Part shown: positions 10,288 to 19,065 of the stretch, piece by piece
Numbering within the stretch: the first letter of the stretch is position 1
How the letters are laid out: every line of letters starts with the position of its first letter
Origin: Mycobacterium kyogaense
GTDB lineage: Bacteria; Actinomycetota; Actinomycetes; Mycobacteriales; Mycobacteriaceae
Length of the DNA: 64,000 nucleotides
NCBI RefSeq assembly: GCF_003254575.1
Contig: NZ_QJUA01000010.1
Span: forward strand, 85,070 to 149,069
Reading direction: 5' to 3'
The notes under the pieces: generated by a model
Database searches by the model: none
What the model was told of the DNA's origin: nothing
The model's input: only the letters and a program-made list of their open reading frames with translations
Made by a program: the position numbers and the translations under genes

Positions 10288-11628
10288 ATGGCGGACGTGG
10301 TGATCGTGGGAGCGGGCTTCGCGGGGTTGTCGGCGGCGCGGGAGCTGACCCGCCTCGGCCGCGACGTCGTGGTGGTCGAGGGCCGCGACCGGGTGGGTGG
10401 TCGCTCGTACACCGGCGAGGTCGGCGGAGTGGCCGTGGACCTGGGCGCGACGTTCGTCGGACCGACTCAGGACGCCGTGCTGGCGCTGGCCCGGGAGCTG
10501 GGCTGCGAGACCATGCCCACCTACAGCCACGGCAGGAACCTGATCCGGTGGCGGGGCCGGGTGCGCACCTACCGCAGCACCATCCCCCGCCTCTCGATGC
10601 TCGAACTCCTCGACGTGTCCCGCATCCAGTGGCGGTTCGCGCGCATCAGCAAGCAGGTGTCGGTCGCCGATCCGTGGTCGTCCCCGGTCGCCGAGCAGCT
10701 CGATGCGCTGACCCTCGACAGGTGGTTGCGGTCCATGCACGCGGGCGCCTCGACGCGCGATCTGATGGCGATCATGGCTCGGGTCACGTGGGGGTGCGAG
10801 CCGGATGCGGTGTCGATGCTGCACGCCGTGCGGTATGTGAAAGCCGCCGGCGGTCTCGACCGCATGCTCGACGTCAAGGGCGGGGCACAGCAGGATCGCT
10901 TCCTGGCCGGCACGCAGCAGATCGCTGTTCGGATGGCGGCCGAGCTCGGCGAGCGGGTCGTGCTGGGCGCCCCGGTGCGCCGCATCGAGCGCCGTGACGG
11001 CGTGCTTCACGTGGTGTCCGACCGCGGCGAGTTCAGCGGCGCCGCGGTGATCGTCGCTCTACCACCCGAGCATCGCGACGCCATCGCGTTCGATCCGGCC
11101 TTGCCCGACGGGTATGACGCGCTCGCCCGGCAGTGGCCCCAGGGCCACCTCAGCAAGGCCTACGCCGCCTACGAGCGACCGTTCTGGCGCGAGAACGGCT
11201 ATTCGGGCGAAGCACTGTCCGACGAGGGCCCGGTCTTCATCACGTTCGACGTGAGCCCCGGCGATTCCGGGCCCGGGGTGCTGCTGGGCTTCACCGACGC
11301 CCGCCTGTTCGATCCGCTGCCTCCCGAACAGCGCCGCGAGGCTGCGCTGTCGAATTTCGCGACACTGTTCGGCGACGCCGCATTGCATCCCGTCGATTAC
11401 CTCGACCACTGCTGGGGCGCAGAGCCTTTCGCCCCGGGCGGACCGACCGCGGCGGTGCCGCCGGGATCGTGGACGGCGCACGGCCGGTTGCTAAGGACCC
11501 CGGTCGACGGGATCTTCTGGGCCGGCACGGAAACCGCCGACACATGGCCAGGGTTCCTCGACGGTGCGGTGCGCTCGGGGCAGCGGGCGGCCACCGAGGC
11601 ACATCAGGAGCTGATGCGGCGCCCCTGA
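10288..11628 (+). CDS. aofH: Flavin-containing amine oxidase AofH
   Basis: A 446-residue FAD amine oxidase closely resembling M. tuberculosis Rv3170 (448 residues). The dinucleotide motif [18 protein letters not shown] lies at the N-terminus with [10 protein letters not shown] following. The C-terminal FAD segment is [19 protein letters not shown]; an aromatic cage is probable. A longer frame exists upstream, but ATG 10288 aligns with the AofH N-terminus. It oxidises a primary or secondary amine to the imine or aldehyde with H2O2 release; the natural amine is not known. It is followed convergently by hpx, as in the M. tuberculosis Rv3170-Rv3171c pair. Confidence 0.9.
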   Translation: MADVVIVGAGFAGLSAARELTRLGRDVVVVEGRDRVGGRSYTGEVGGVAVDLGATFVGPTQDAVLALARELGCETMPTYSHGRNLIRWRGRVRTYRSTIPRLSMLELLDVSRIQWRFARISKQVSVADPWSSPVAEQLDALTLDRWLRSMHAGASTRDLMAIMARVTWGCEPDAVSMLHAVRYVKAAGGLDRMLDVKGGAQQDRFLAGTQQIAVRMAAELGERVVLGAPVRRIERRDGVLHVVSDRGEFSGAAVIVALPPEHRDAIAFDPALPDGYDALARQWPQGHLSKAYAAYERPFWRENGYSGEALSDEGPVFITFDVSPGDSGPGVLLGFTDARLFDPLPPEQRREAALSNFATLFGDAALHPVDYLDHCWGAEPFAPGGPTAAVPPGSWTAHGRLLRTPVDGIFWAGTETADTWPGFLDGAVRSGQRAATEAHQELMRRP

Positions 11629-12569
11629 GTCTCGCCGATCAGCCAACGGAGTTGCTCGTTGACGTGCGCGGGCTGCTCGAGGATCGCGCAGTGGCCGCCG
11701 GGCACCTCGACGAAGCGGGCCAGATTCGGCGCTGTCGACGCGATCCGCCGCGCGGAGACCATCGGCAGCAGGCGGTCTTTCGTGCTACCGATCACCATCG
11801 TCGGCACGGTGAGGCTCTCGAGGCTGATGTGCTGCGGCCCCATGTGGTCCACCAGGACGCGTGCCCAGCCACCACGGCCGGCGGCCGGCGTGGTGTGGAA
11901 CAACTCGAACACGAAGTCGCTGACCGCCGCCTCGGCGTCGCGGCCCACCGCGATCATCTTGACGAATCGGCGGCTGGGTCCGTCGGTCAGGCGCATCAGC
12001 GGCGCTCCCCCGAAGGTCCGCAGCAGCGTGCCGCCTGCCCGCACCCGCGCTTGGGCCAGCGACGGCGGTACCGGCAACAGGTTCACGTGCCGCAGCAGGT
12101 CACCAGTCGTGGTGTTGATCAACGCTGCCGCGGCCGCACACTCGGCGACGCGGTGCGGAAAACGCTCCGCCCAGGAGCTGATCGCGATGCCGCCCATGGA
12201 GTGCCCGGCGATCACGGCGCGCTCACCGGGGGCCAGCGTTGCGGCGAGCACCGCGTCGAGATCACCCGCGAGATGGTCCATGCTGTAACCGCCGCGCCGC
12301 GGTGGCACCCCGCTGCGGCCGTGTCCGCGGTGGTCGTAGGCGATCACGCGGTGGTCGCGGGCCAGATCGGCGATCTGATACGCCCACACCCGCAGGGAAC
12401 AGGTGATGCCGTGGGCCAACACCACGGGGGGACCGTCCTGCGGCCCGAACACCTCGGTGTGCAGGCGCACACCATCGCGGGAGCGCACGTCGACGATGCG
12501 TCCGGGCGCCAGATCTCGGGCGGGCGCGAAACACGTGCCCCGCGTGCGGCCACCACTGCGTGCTGCCAT
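11604..12569 (-). CDS. hpx: Alpha/beta hydrolase, Hpx-like (non-haem haloperoxidase family)
   Basis: A 321-residue alpha/beta hydrolase orthologous in appearance to Rv3171c. The oxyanion segment is VLAHGITCS, the nucleophile elbow is AGHSMGG with its serine, and a late PGGHC supplies the catalytic histidine; an Asp in GSTKDRL completes the triad. The start at ATG 12569 follows a purine-rich GGGGGACAGG; an ATG at 12596 is an alternative. The C-terminus ends RRISS exactly as in Rv3171c. Its last 25 bases overlap the convergent aofH gene. Despite the historical haloperoxidase name, the real reaction is probably ester or lactone hydrolysis. Confidence 0.85.
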   Translation of the reverse strand: MAARSGGRTRGTCFAPARDLAPGRIVDVRSRDGVRLHTEVFGPQDGPPVVLAHGITCSLRVWAYQIADLARDHRVIAYDHRGHGRSGVPPRRGGYSMDHLAGDLDAVLAATLAPGERAVIAGHSMGGIAISSWAERFPHRVAECAAAAALINTTTGDLLRHVNLLPVPPSLAQARVRAGGTLLRTFGGAPLMRLTDGPSRRFVKMIAVGRDAEAAVSDFVFELFHTTPAAGRGGWARVLVDHMGPQHISLESLTVPTMVIGSTKDRLLPMVSARRIASTAPNLARFVEVPGGHCAILEQPAHVNEQLRWLIGETQGRRISS

Positions 12570-12665
12570 ACCTGTCCCCCGGTTGCTTCGTTGCATCCGC
12601 GCAATACTGCCCTCGAAGACTGTACCGCCGGAACACCGACCCGCCGGTGCTGTTCAATGGTCGGC

Positions 12666-13640
12666 ATGCGCGCAATCCACATCCGCAGTCTGGACGGGCC
12701 CAGCGCCGCCGAGCTGGTCGAGATCGACGAACCGGCCGCCGCCGAGGATTCCGTGGTCGTCGACGTACATGCCGCCGGCGTCGCGTTTCCCGATGCGCTG
12801 CAATCACGCGGGCTCTATCAGTACAAGCCCGAACTCCCCTATGTCCCGGGCGCCGAGATCGCCGGCGTGGTGCGCAGCGCGCCCGAGGGTGCACACGTAC
12901 GTCCCGGCGACCGGGTGGCCGGATTGACCATGCTGTCCGGCGCGATGGCCGAAGTCGTTGCGCTGCAGCCTGAGCGGGTGTTCGCACTGCCGGATGCGGT
13001 GTCGTTCGAAGCCGGTGCGGGATTGTTGTTCAACGATTTGACCGTGCATTTCGCGCTGCGCACCCGCGGACGGCTGCGGGAAGGTGAGACCGTGCTGGTG
13101 CACGGCGCCGCCGGGGGCATCGGCACCTCGACGCTGCGGCTGGCGTCCGCCTTCGGCGCCGCGCGCACGATCGCCGTTGTCAGCACCGACGCCAAGGCTG
13201 AGGTGGCCCGCGCCGCCGGCGCGTCCGACGTGGTGCTCGCCGACGGCTTCAAAGACGCGGTGAAGGACCTCACCGGTGGGCGCGGGGTCGACATCGTGCT
13301 GGATCCGGTGGGCGGGGACCGTTTCACCGATTCGCTGCGGTCCCTGGCTCCGGGCGGGCGCCTGTTGGTCGTCGGTTTCACCGGCGGCGAGATCCCGACG
13401 GTGAAAGTCAATCGCCTGCTGCTCAACAACGTCGACGCCGTGGGCGTGGGGTGGGGCGCGTGGACGATGACGCATCCGGGGTACCTGGCCGAGCAGTGGG
13501 CGGAGCTGGCGCCGTTGCTGGCCTCAGGCGCGGTGCGTCCGCCGGAACCCGACGTCTACCCCGTGGAGCGGGCCGGCGAGGCCATCGCAGCGCTGGAGGA
13601 CCGGACCGCGCGTGGCAAGGTCGTGGTCACGCTGCGCTGA
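12666..13640 (+). CDS. NADPH:quinone oxidoreductase-like MDR protein
   Basis: A 324-residue zinc-independent medium-chain reductase of the quinone oxidoreductase group. The N-terminal GroES-like domain carries the YVPGAEIAGVV motif and the NADPH fold has HGAAGGIGTSTLRLA. The zinc-binding cysteines of alcohol dehydrogenases are absent. The ATG at 12666 is chosen; an in-frame ATG nine bases earlier is possible, and a much longer open frame upstream runs antisense through hpx and is ignored. It is divergent from hpx across about 100 bases. It likely reduces quinones or alpha,beta-unsaturated carbonyls, substrate unknown. Confidence 0.85.
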   Translation: MRAIHIRSLDGPSAAELVEIDEPAAAEDSVVVDVHAAGVAFPDALQSRGLYQYKPELPYVPGAEIAGVVRSAPEGAHVRPGDRVAGLTMLSGAMAEVVALQPERVFALPDAVSFEAGAGLLFNDLTVHFALRTRGRLREGETVLVHGAAGGIGTSTLRLASAFGAARTIAVVSTDAKAEVARAAGASDVVLADGFKDAVKDLTGGRGVDIVLDPVGGDRFTDSLRSLAPGGRLLVVGFTGGEIPTVKVNRLLLNNVDAVGVGWGAWTMTHPGYLAEQWAELAPLLASGAVRPPEPDVYPVERAGEAIAALEDRTARGKVVVTLR

Positions 13641-13727
13641 GCTGTGGGCCATCGATTGGGCGCGGGTCCGGCGGCGCGAACCCGCGGGTCTTTGCACACT
13701 TCTTTGCCCGCTGCGATAGTGGAGACC

Positions 13728-16493
13728 ATGCCGCCCGCTCCCCGAGGATCGATCGTCGATCCACAGGTTGCTGGATTTCTCGATGCGGCAGCTCAGCGAC
13801 CCACCGGCCTCGTCATCGAGGGGGAAGCCGGGATCGGGAAGACCACCGTGTGGCTGGCCCTGGTCGAGCAGGCCGCCGCTGACGGCTTCCGGGTGTTGAG
13901 CGCGCGGGTGGGCCAGGCGGAATCGGTGATGGCGTTCGCCGCGCTGGCCGATCTGCTGGCCGATGTCGATCCCGGGGTGATCGCCGGCCTACCGCCTCTG
14001 CAGCGGCTCGCTCTCGATCGGGTGCTGCTTCGGGCCGGCGACGACGGCCCGGTCACCGACCACCGCGTGGTGGCCGCCGCGTTCCTCGCCGTGGTGCACG
14101 TCCTGGCCCAGGCCGGCCCGGTCGTGGTTGCGATCGACGACATCCAGTGGATGGACGCGTCGAGCCGCGCAGCGGTGACGTTCGCCGCACGCCGGCTGCA
14201 GGGCCGGTTCGGGTTGCTGGTCACGGAGAGATGCCACCCGGGCGACGGCACGACGACGACGTGGCTGACGCTGAGCAGACCCGACGGCATTCACCGCAGC
14301 GTGGTGCGGCCACTCGACAGTGCCGCGCTGCACGCGTTGATCTCCGAGCGGGTGGGCCGCACCTTTTCCCGCCCGACAGTCCTGCGCATTGCCGAGATAT
14401 CCGGCGGGAACCCGTTTTTCGCGCTGGAGCTGGCGCGCGCGATCGGCGAAGGCCAGCACGTCGCGGCGGTCACCGATCATGCCCTGCCGCCCACTCTGAC
14501 GGAGGTGGTGCGCGCACACATCGGCTCGCTGGACGATCGGATGCGGGAGTTCCTGCTCAGCGTGGCGTGTCTGGCCGACGCGCGCGTGGATGTGCTCGTC
14601 GACGCCAACGGTACGAGCCGTGACGAGGTGACCGATCTGATCGAACGCGCCGAGGCAGCAGGCGTTCTCACCCTGCACGGCAACAAGGTGTGGTTCACCC
14701 ATCCCCTGCTGGCCAGCGGGGTCTACGCCGACGCGGGTTCACCGGCTCGCCGGGCGATGCACCGCAGGCTGGCGTCGGCGGTGACGCTCCCGGAGGTCCG
14801 CGCCCGCCACCTGGCGCTGGCCTCGGCGACCGGCACCGAGGAGATCTTCACCGCACTGGACGCCGCGGCGGACTCGGCCCGGTCCCGCGGCGCGCCCGCC
14901 GCGGCCGCGGAGTTGGTCGATCTGGCGATCGGGCTGGGTGGCGACACCGCGCTGCGCCGGCTGAAATCCGCCGAGAACCACTTTTTGGCAGGCAACGTCG
15001 CCCGCGCGGGCGAATTGCTCGCGAACATGCCACCCGGTGAGCCGGAGATCGTTCGCGCGTTGGGGGCAAGCCTGCTCGCCACGGTGCTGATGTACCAGAA
15101 CGAGCACAGCGACGCCGTGGAGTTGCTGCGCGGCGCGGTGGACGACGCCGCCGGCAACGTCGCCGCTCTGATCCAGGTTCTGCTGCGATTGTCGTTCGCG
15201 CTCAACAGCATCGGCGAGCCCGATGACGCGCGGCGGCACGGTCGCGACGCGGTGAAGCTCGCCGAGGAGCTCGGCGTGCCCGCGATCATCAGCCCGGCGC
15301 TAGCCTGGTCGGTGTACATCGACTTCCAGAACGGCCGAGGTCTCGATCAGCGGGCGCTGCGCCGCGCGCTCGAGTGCTATGACAGCGCCTTCGACGTCCC
15401 GATCATCTTCCGGGCACCTCTGGTGCAGGCGCTCACGCTGTCCTGGACGGGCAGACTGCAGCAGGCCCACGAGCAGTTCACCGCGCTGCGGGTGGTGTGC
15501 GCGGAGCGAGGCGCGGAAAGCGACATGATGGCGATCGCGGGTTTCCTTGCGATGAACCACATCTGGCGTGGTCGGTTCGCCGAGGCCGCGGTCGAGGCCA
15601 CCGATGCGGTGGAGCGGGCCGAACAACTCGGCGGTGACGATGTCCTCATCATCCCGTTGACCGTGCGGGCGGTCGTGTCGTCGTTCCTGGGCCATGAGGA
15701 CGACGCCCGCACCGATGCCAGCCGGGTCGTCGCCGCCACCCGGGGTCGCAGCGCCTCGCACATCGCCGACTGGCCGGGTATGGCGCTGTGCTTCCTCGAG
15801 GGGTCGCTCGGCCGACACCGGGAAGCGTTGGCAGCACTCGACATGTCGTTCCTGGACGAACCCGGCCTGACGACCGAGATCGCCTACGGATGGCATCTTC
15901 CCGATGCCATCGAGGCGATGGTGGCGGTGGGCCGTCTCGACGAGGCCGAAAGACTCACGGCCGCACTGGAACGCGACGGCGCCGAGCACGACCGCGGGTG
16001 GATGAAGGCGGTCGGCACGCGGTGTCGCGCTGTCGTACTCGCCGCCGCGGGACAGGTGGCCGCGGCGGAGGAGGCAGCGCACCGAGCGTTGGCCGAGCAC
16101 GACCGACTACCGATGCCCTTCGAGCGGGCGCGCACCCAGCTGGTGCTCGGCCAGCTCCAGCGCAGGCTGCGGCAGAAGCAACTCGCCGCAACGATATTGA
16201 CCGAGGCGCTGCAGACGTTCGAGCAACTCGGAACCCCGCTGTGGGCCCGGCGGGCGCGTGCCGAGCTGGCCCGCGCGGTGGTGGCGCCCTCGGACGATCT
16301 GACGGCGTTGACGCCGTCGGAGCGCCGGGTGGCGGAGATGGCCGCCTCCGGAGCGACGAACAAGAACATCGCGGCAGAGATGTTCATCAGCACCAAGACC
16401 GTCGAGCACAATCTCACCCGCGTCTATCGCAAACTGGGCATCACGTCGCGCGCCGAGCTGGGTCGGCGGATGGACCGCCAGTCTGCGGACTAG
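13728..16493 (+). CDS. LuxR-family regulator with AAA ATPase domain (LAL type)
   Basis: A 921-residue large ATP-binding LuxR-type (LAL) transcription factor. The Walker A motif GEAGIGKTT is at about 32-40, Walker B at VVVAIDDIQW, followed by long alpha-helical TPR-like repeats and a C-terminal GerE helix-turn-helix (about 860-915; LTPSERRVAEMAASG then STKTVEHNLTRVYRKLGI). ATG 13728 has GGAG seven bases upstream. The family integrates nucleotide and ligand binding to activate nearby genes. Candidate targets are the flanking dehydrogenase genes. The stop region overlaps the convergent FabG3-like gene by four bases. Confidence 0.88.
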   Translation: MPPAPRGSIVDPQVAGFLDAAAQRPTGLVIEGEAGIGKTTVWLALVEQAAADGFRVLSARVGQAESVMAFAALADLLADVDPGVIAGLPPLQRLALDRVLLRAGDDGPVTDHRVVAAAFLAVVHVLAQAGPVVVAIDDIQWMDASSRAAVTFAARRLQGRFGLLVTERCHPGDGTTTTWLTLSRPDGIHRSVVRPLDSAALHALISERVGRTFSRPTVLRIAEISGGNPFFALELARAIGEGQHVAAVTDHALPPTLTEVVRAHIGSLDDRMREFLLSVACLADARVDVLVDANGTSRDEVTDLIERAEAAGVLTLHGNKVWFTHPLLASGVYADAGSPARRAMHRRLASAVTLPEVRARHLALASATGTEEIFTALDAAADSARSRGAPAAAAELVDLAIGLGGDTALRRLKSAENHFLAGNVARAGELLANMPPGEPEIVRALGASLLATVLMYQNEHSDAVELLRGAVDDAAGNVAALIQVLLRLSFALNSIGEPDDARRHGRDAVKLAEELGVPAIISPALAWSVYIDFQNGRGLDQRALRRALECYDSAFDVPIIFRAPLVQALTLSWTGRLQQAHEQFTALRVVCAERGAESDMMAIAGFLAMNHIWRGRFAEAAVEATDAVERAEQLGGDDVLIIPLTVRAVVSSFLGHEDDARTDASRVVAATRGRSASHIADWPGMALCFLEGSLGRHREALAALDMSFLDEPGLTTEIAYGWHLPDAIEAMVAVGRLDEAERLTAALERDGAEHDRGWMKAVGTRCRAVVLAAAGQVAAAEEAAHRALAEHDRLPMPFERARTQLVLGQLQRRLRQKQLAATILTEALQTFEQLGTPLWARRARAELARAVVAPSDDLTALTPSERRVAEMAASGATNKNIAAEMFISTKTVEHNLTRVYRKLGITSRAELGRRMDRQSAD

Positions 16494-17272
16494 GTGATCC
16501 AGTCGGGCTGGGCGTCGGCATCGACAGCGGAGAAGTCTTTGTGCGCGAGACCGGCGATGGTGCCACCGTCGACGACGAACTCCGCACCGGTCGAGTAGCT
16601 CGACTCGTCGCTGGCCAGATAGACCACCAGATTGCTGACCTCGACGGGCTGGGCGATGCGCCCCAGCGCGGTGGTGAAGATGTCCTCGGGCACCCAGTCC
16701 GCCATCGGCGTCTTGACCAATCCGGGATGCACCGAGTTCACCCGGATGCCGAACGGCCCCAGTTCCAGCGCAGTGGATTTGGTCAGGCCGCGCACCGCGA
16801 ATTTGGTGGCGGTGTATCCGTGGCAGGCGATCGTGCCGGCCATTCCCTCGATCGAGGAGATGTTGATGATCGATCCGCGGCCCGCCGCCTTCATGGGTCC
16901 TGCGGCGGCGCGGATGCCCAGGAATACGCCGGTGAGATTGATATCGAGGATGCGCTGCCACTCGGCCATGTCGTAATCCTCGATCGTGCCGATGTTCAAG
17001 ATCCCGGCGTTGTTGACCAGGACGTCGAGCGAGCCGAATGCGTCCTGCGCGGTGGCCACCGCCGCGCGCCAGTCGTTCGGATCGGTGACGTCGAGGTGCA
17101 CGTAGCGCGCATCGTCGCCGAGCTCTGCCGCGACCCGTTCGCCCTCGGCGTCGAGGATGTCGCCGCACACCACCTTGGCGCCGTGGGCAACCATCTGCCG
17201 CGCGTGTGAGGCGCCCATCCCGCGGGCGGCTCCGCTGATGAGGGCGACCTTGCCGGCCAATCGCGCTGTCAT
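16490..17272 (-). CDS. fabG3: Short-chain dehydrogenase FabG3 (20-beta-hydroxysteroid dehydrogenase-like)
   Basis: A 260-residue NAD(H)-dependent short-chain dehydrogenase, the same length as M. tuberculosis Rv2002 and nearly superimposable on its sequence. The cofactor motif is SGAARGMGASH (about 13-23), NNAG at 87-90, and the catalytic Ser140, Tyr153 and Lys157 (YTATK) are all present. Rv2002 reduces 3-alpha,20-beta hydroxysteroid carbonyls. The SYSTGAEFVVDGGT motif near the C-terminus is the conserved tetramer region. The gene lies alone, convergent with the LuxR regulator and divergent from a second short-chain dehydrogenase. Confidence 0.87.
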   Translation of the reverse strand: MTARLAGKVALISGAARGMGASHARQMVAHGAKVVCGDILDAEGERVAAELGDDARYVHLDVTDPNDWRAAVATAQDAFGSLDVLVNNAGILNIGTIEDYDMAEWQRILDINLTGVFLGIRAAAGPMKAAGRGSIINISSIEGMAGTIACHGYTATKFAVRGLTKSTALELGPFGIRVNSVHPGLVKTPMADWVPEDIFTTALGRIAQPVEVSNLVVYLASDESSYSTGAEFVVDGGTIAGLAHKDFSAVDADAQPDWIT

Positions 17273-17403
17273 GGTGTCTCCTGCTGAGGCGGTCGGTGGC
17301 GCTGAGCATTGTCACCATACAGATCGCGGCAGGTGGATGGTCGCGTTTCGCCGCACTGCCGATTCCCCGGCCCGCTCGGCGCCACGTCGGCCATACTGTG
17401 CCG

Positions 17404-18183
17404 GTGAACGGGCTTGCGGGGAAAGGGATTCTGGTCACAGGTGCCGCGTCGGGCATCGGTGAGGCCACCGTGCGGCGGTTGACGGCCGAAGGCGCGATCG
17501 TCGTGGGGCTGGACCTGGCTGCCTGCGAGTCATCGGAGTTCGTGCGGGGCGACGTGCTCGATTCCGCGGCGCTCGACGCCGCGGTGCAGCGCGTCATCGA
17601 GGTGGCGGGCCGCCTCGACGGCGTCGTGCACTCCGCGGGGGTGGGCGGTGGCGGACCGATCCATTTGGTGCCCGACGAGGAGTGGGACCGCGTCGTCGAC
17701 GTCAACCTCAAGGGCACCTTCGTGGTGCTGCGCGCGGTGCTGGCCCAGATGATGACGCAGGATCGGGTGGACGGTGAACGTGGTGCGGTGGTGACGCTGT
17801 CCAGTGTCGAGGGCCTCGAGGGCACCGCGGGCGGCAGCGCCTACAACGCATCGAAGGGCGGTGTCGTCCTGCTGACGAAGAACGCGGCGATCGACTACGG
17901 GCCGAGCGGAATTCGCGCCAACGTGATCTGTCCCGGCTTCATCGAGACGCCGCTGTTCGAGTCGGTGATGGGCCTCGAGGGGATGGCAGGCCCGCGCGAG
18001 GGTGTGCGTCACGAGCACAAGCTGCGCAGGTTCGGTCGCCCCGACGAGATCGCCGCCGTCGCCGCGTTTCTGCTGTCGGCCGACGCGAGTTTCGTCAGCG
18101 GCCAGGCGATCGCGGTGGACGGCGGCTACACGGCCGGGCGGGACCACCAGGTGACCGAGCTGATGGGCCTCGGCGAGCAGTGA
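17404..18183 (+). CDS. Short-chain dehydrogenase/reductase
   Basis: A 259-residue classical SDR with cofactor motif TGAASGIGE (about 12-20) and catalytic Ser134, Tyr147 (YNASK) and Lys151. The GTG at 17404 is preferred; an in-frame GTG two codons earlier is equally possible. The C-terminal FLLSADASFVSGQAIAVDGGY is the usual tetramerisation segment. The gene is divergent from fabG3 with about 130 bases between. The substrate is unknown; the steroid-type SDR next door hints at a related lipid or sterol substrate, but this is only positional inference. Confidence 0.85.
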   Translation: MNGLAGKGILVTGAASGIGEATVRRLTAEGAIVVGLDLAACESSEFVRGDVLDSAALDAAVQRVIEVAGRLDGVVHSAGVGGGGPIHLVPDEEWDRVVDVNLKGTFVVLRAVLAQMMTQDRVDGERGAVVTLSSVEGLEGTAGGSAYNASKGGVVLLTKNAAIDYGPSGIRANVICPGFIETPLFESVMGLEGMAGPREGVRHEHKLRRFGRPDEIAAVAAFLLSADASFVSGQAIAVDGGYTAGRDHQVTELMGLGEQ

Positions 18184-18193
18184 GGGCAGCCGA

Positions 18194-18547
18194 TCACCAC
18201 ACCACGGCGACAGCGGCCGCGGTGAGCGCCAGTAGGCCGACAGACAGGAACAGCCGGCGCGGCACGGGGTTTCCCGTCCGCCGTTGCCGAGCGTTGCCCA
18301 TGCCGAGCACGCCGCCGAGGACGACGAGGATGACGAGCTTCACGCCGATCTTCGGATAGTTCAGCTCGACCCCGGCCGGCCATGGCGCCGCCAGCGCGAG
18401 GCCGGTGAGCAGTGACACCAGCAGGCCGTAGTCCATCAACCGGGTGGTGACGAACCGGCGGGCCGCCGCCTCGGCGACCCACGCACCGAAAGTGACTGCG
18501 AAACCGACCAGGTGCAGCAAGACCACTACGGACCGTAGTACTTCCAT
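18194..18547 (-). CDS. Small integral membrane protein, unknown function
   Basis: A 117-residue hydrophobic protein with three or four predicted membrane helices: about 7-25 (VVVLLHLVGFAVTFGAWVA), 40-55 (GLLVSLLTGLALAA), 68-84 (IGVKLVILVVLGGVLGM) and 98-116 (LFLSVGLLALTAAAVAVV). It has no recognised catalytic motif. Such four-helix Fis1-independent actinobacterial membrane proteins are common and uncharacterised. Its 3' end lies 10 bases from the convergent SDR gene. The real start is ATG 18547; the preceding bases hold no good Shine-Dalgarno, so leaderless translation is possible. Confidence 0.7.
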   Translation of the reverse strand: MEVLRSVVVLLHLVGFAVTFGAWVAEAAARRFVTTRLMDYGLLVSLLTGLALAAPWPAGVELNYPKIGVKLVILVVLGGVLGMGNARQRRTGNPVPRRLFLSVGLLALTAAAVAVVW

Positions 18548-18587
18548 GCGGTGAGGCTACAACAGCCGGCGCCGACATCTCCTGCGA

Positions 18588-18836
18588 TCAGGTGGGCGGT
18601 GGGCCGACGGGCACCTGATAGCAGTTGGTGCCGCCGATACCCAGCACGTACACGGTGTCGCAGCGCTGGAAGGTACCGTCCGGCCCGGGCAGGGAATCGC
18701 AACGGCCACCGCCATTTCCGAACACCACCGCATTGCTGCACGGTTGTGCTGCCGCCGGTCCCGCCGATACCACCGTCGCAAGACCCGCTCCGGCCAGCAC
18801 TGCCGCCGCTCCCGCGATCATCCACTTGTTCGTCAT
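18588..18836 (-). CDS. Small exported protein with four evenly spaced cysteines
   Basis: An 82-residue protein with an N-terminal Sec signal peptide (hydrophobic stretch about 7-24) and a probable cleavage after AAA at residue 30. The mature part of about 52 residues is Gly/Pro-rich and holds cysteines at 33, 46, 59 and 72, exactly 13 residues apart. An open frame extends upstream, but ATG 18836 begins the signal peptide. There is no lipobox. Even cysteine spacing suggests two disulfides in the oxidising periplasm. I do not recognise the family; many short mycobacterial secreted proteins of this style have no known role. Confidence 0.68.
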   Translation of the reverse strand: MTNKWMIAGAAAVLAGAGLATVVSAGPAAAQPCSNAVVFGNGGGRCDSLPGPDGTFQRCDTVYVLGIGGTNCYQVPVGPPPT

Positions 18837-19065
18837 GTCATGTCCCCTTCTTCGACTCCGCGCACTGACGCGGACCTGCCGGAGGACTGGCCCCTGCACC
18901 CGACCGCCGGCACATGACCCCTCGATTGTGCGCCCGCAACCGCCCGCTGCGCAGGCGATTTACGTCACGCTTTTCGTCAGGAGACGCTGGTGGCGGATTC
19001 ATTGCGCCGACCGAGCTCCACCAGTTACGCTACGCATCGTTGCGATATGGTGATCAGGAGGTCCC

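Noticed and set aside
18987..19024. CTGGTGG and CCACCAG inverted repeat before the HAPMO-like gene
   Set aside because: The 24-base spacer makes it weak as an operator and such 7-base matches occur by chance.
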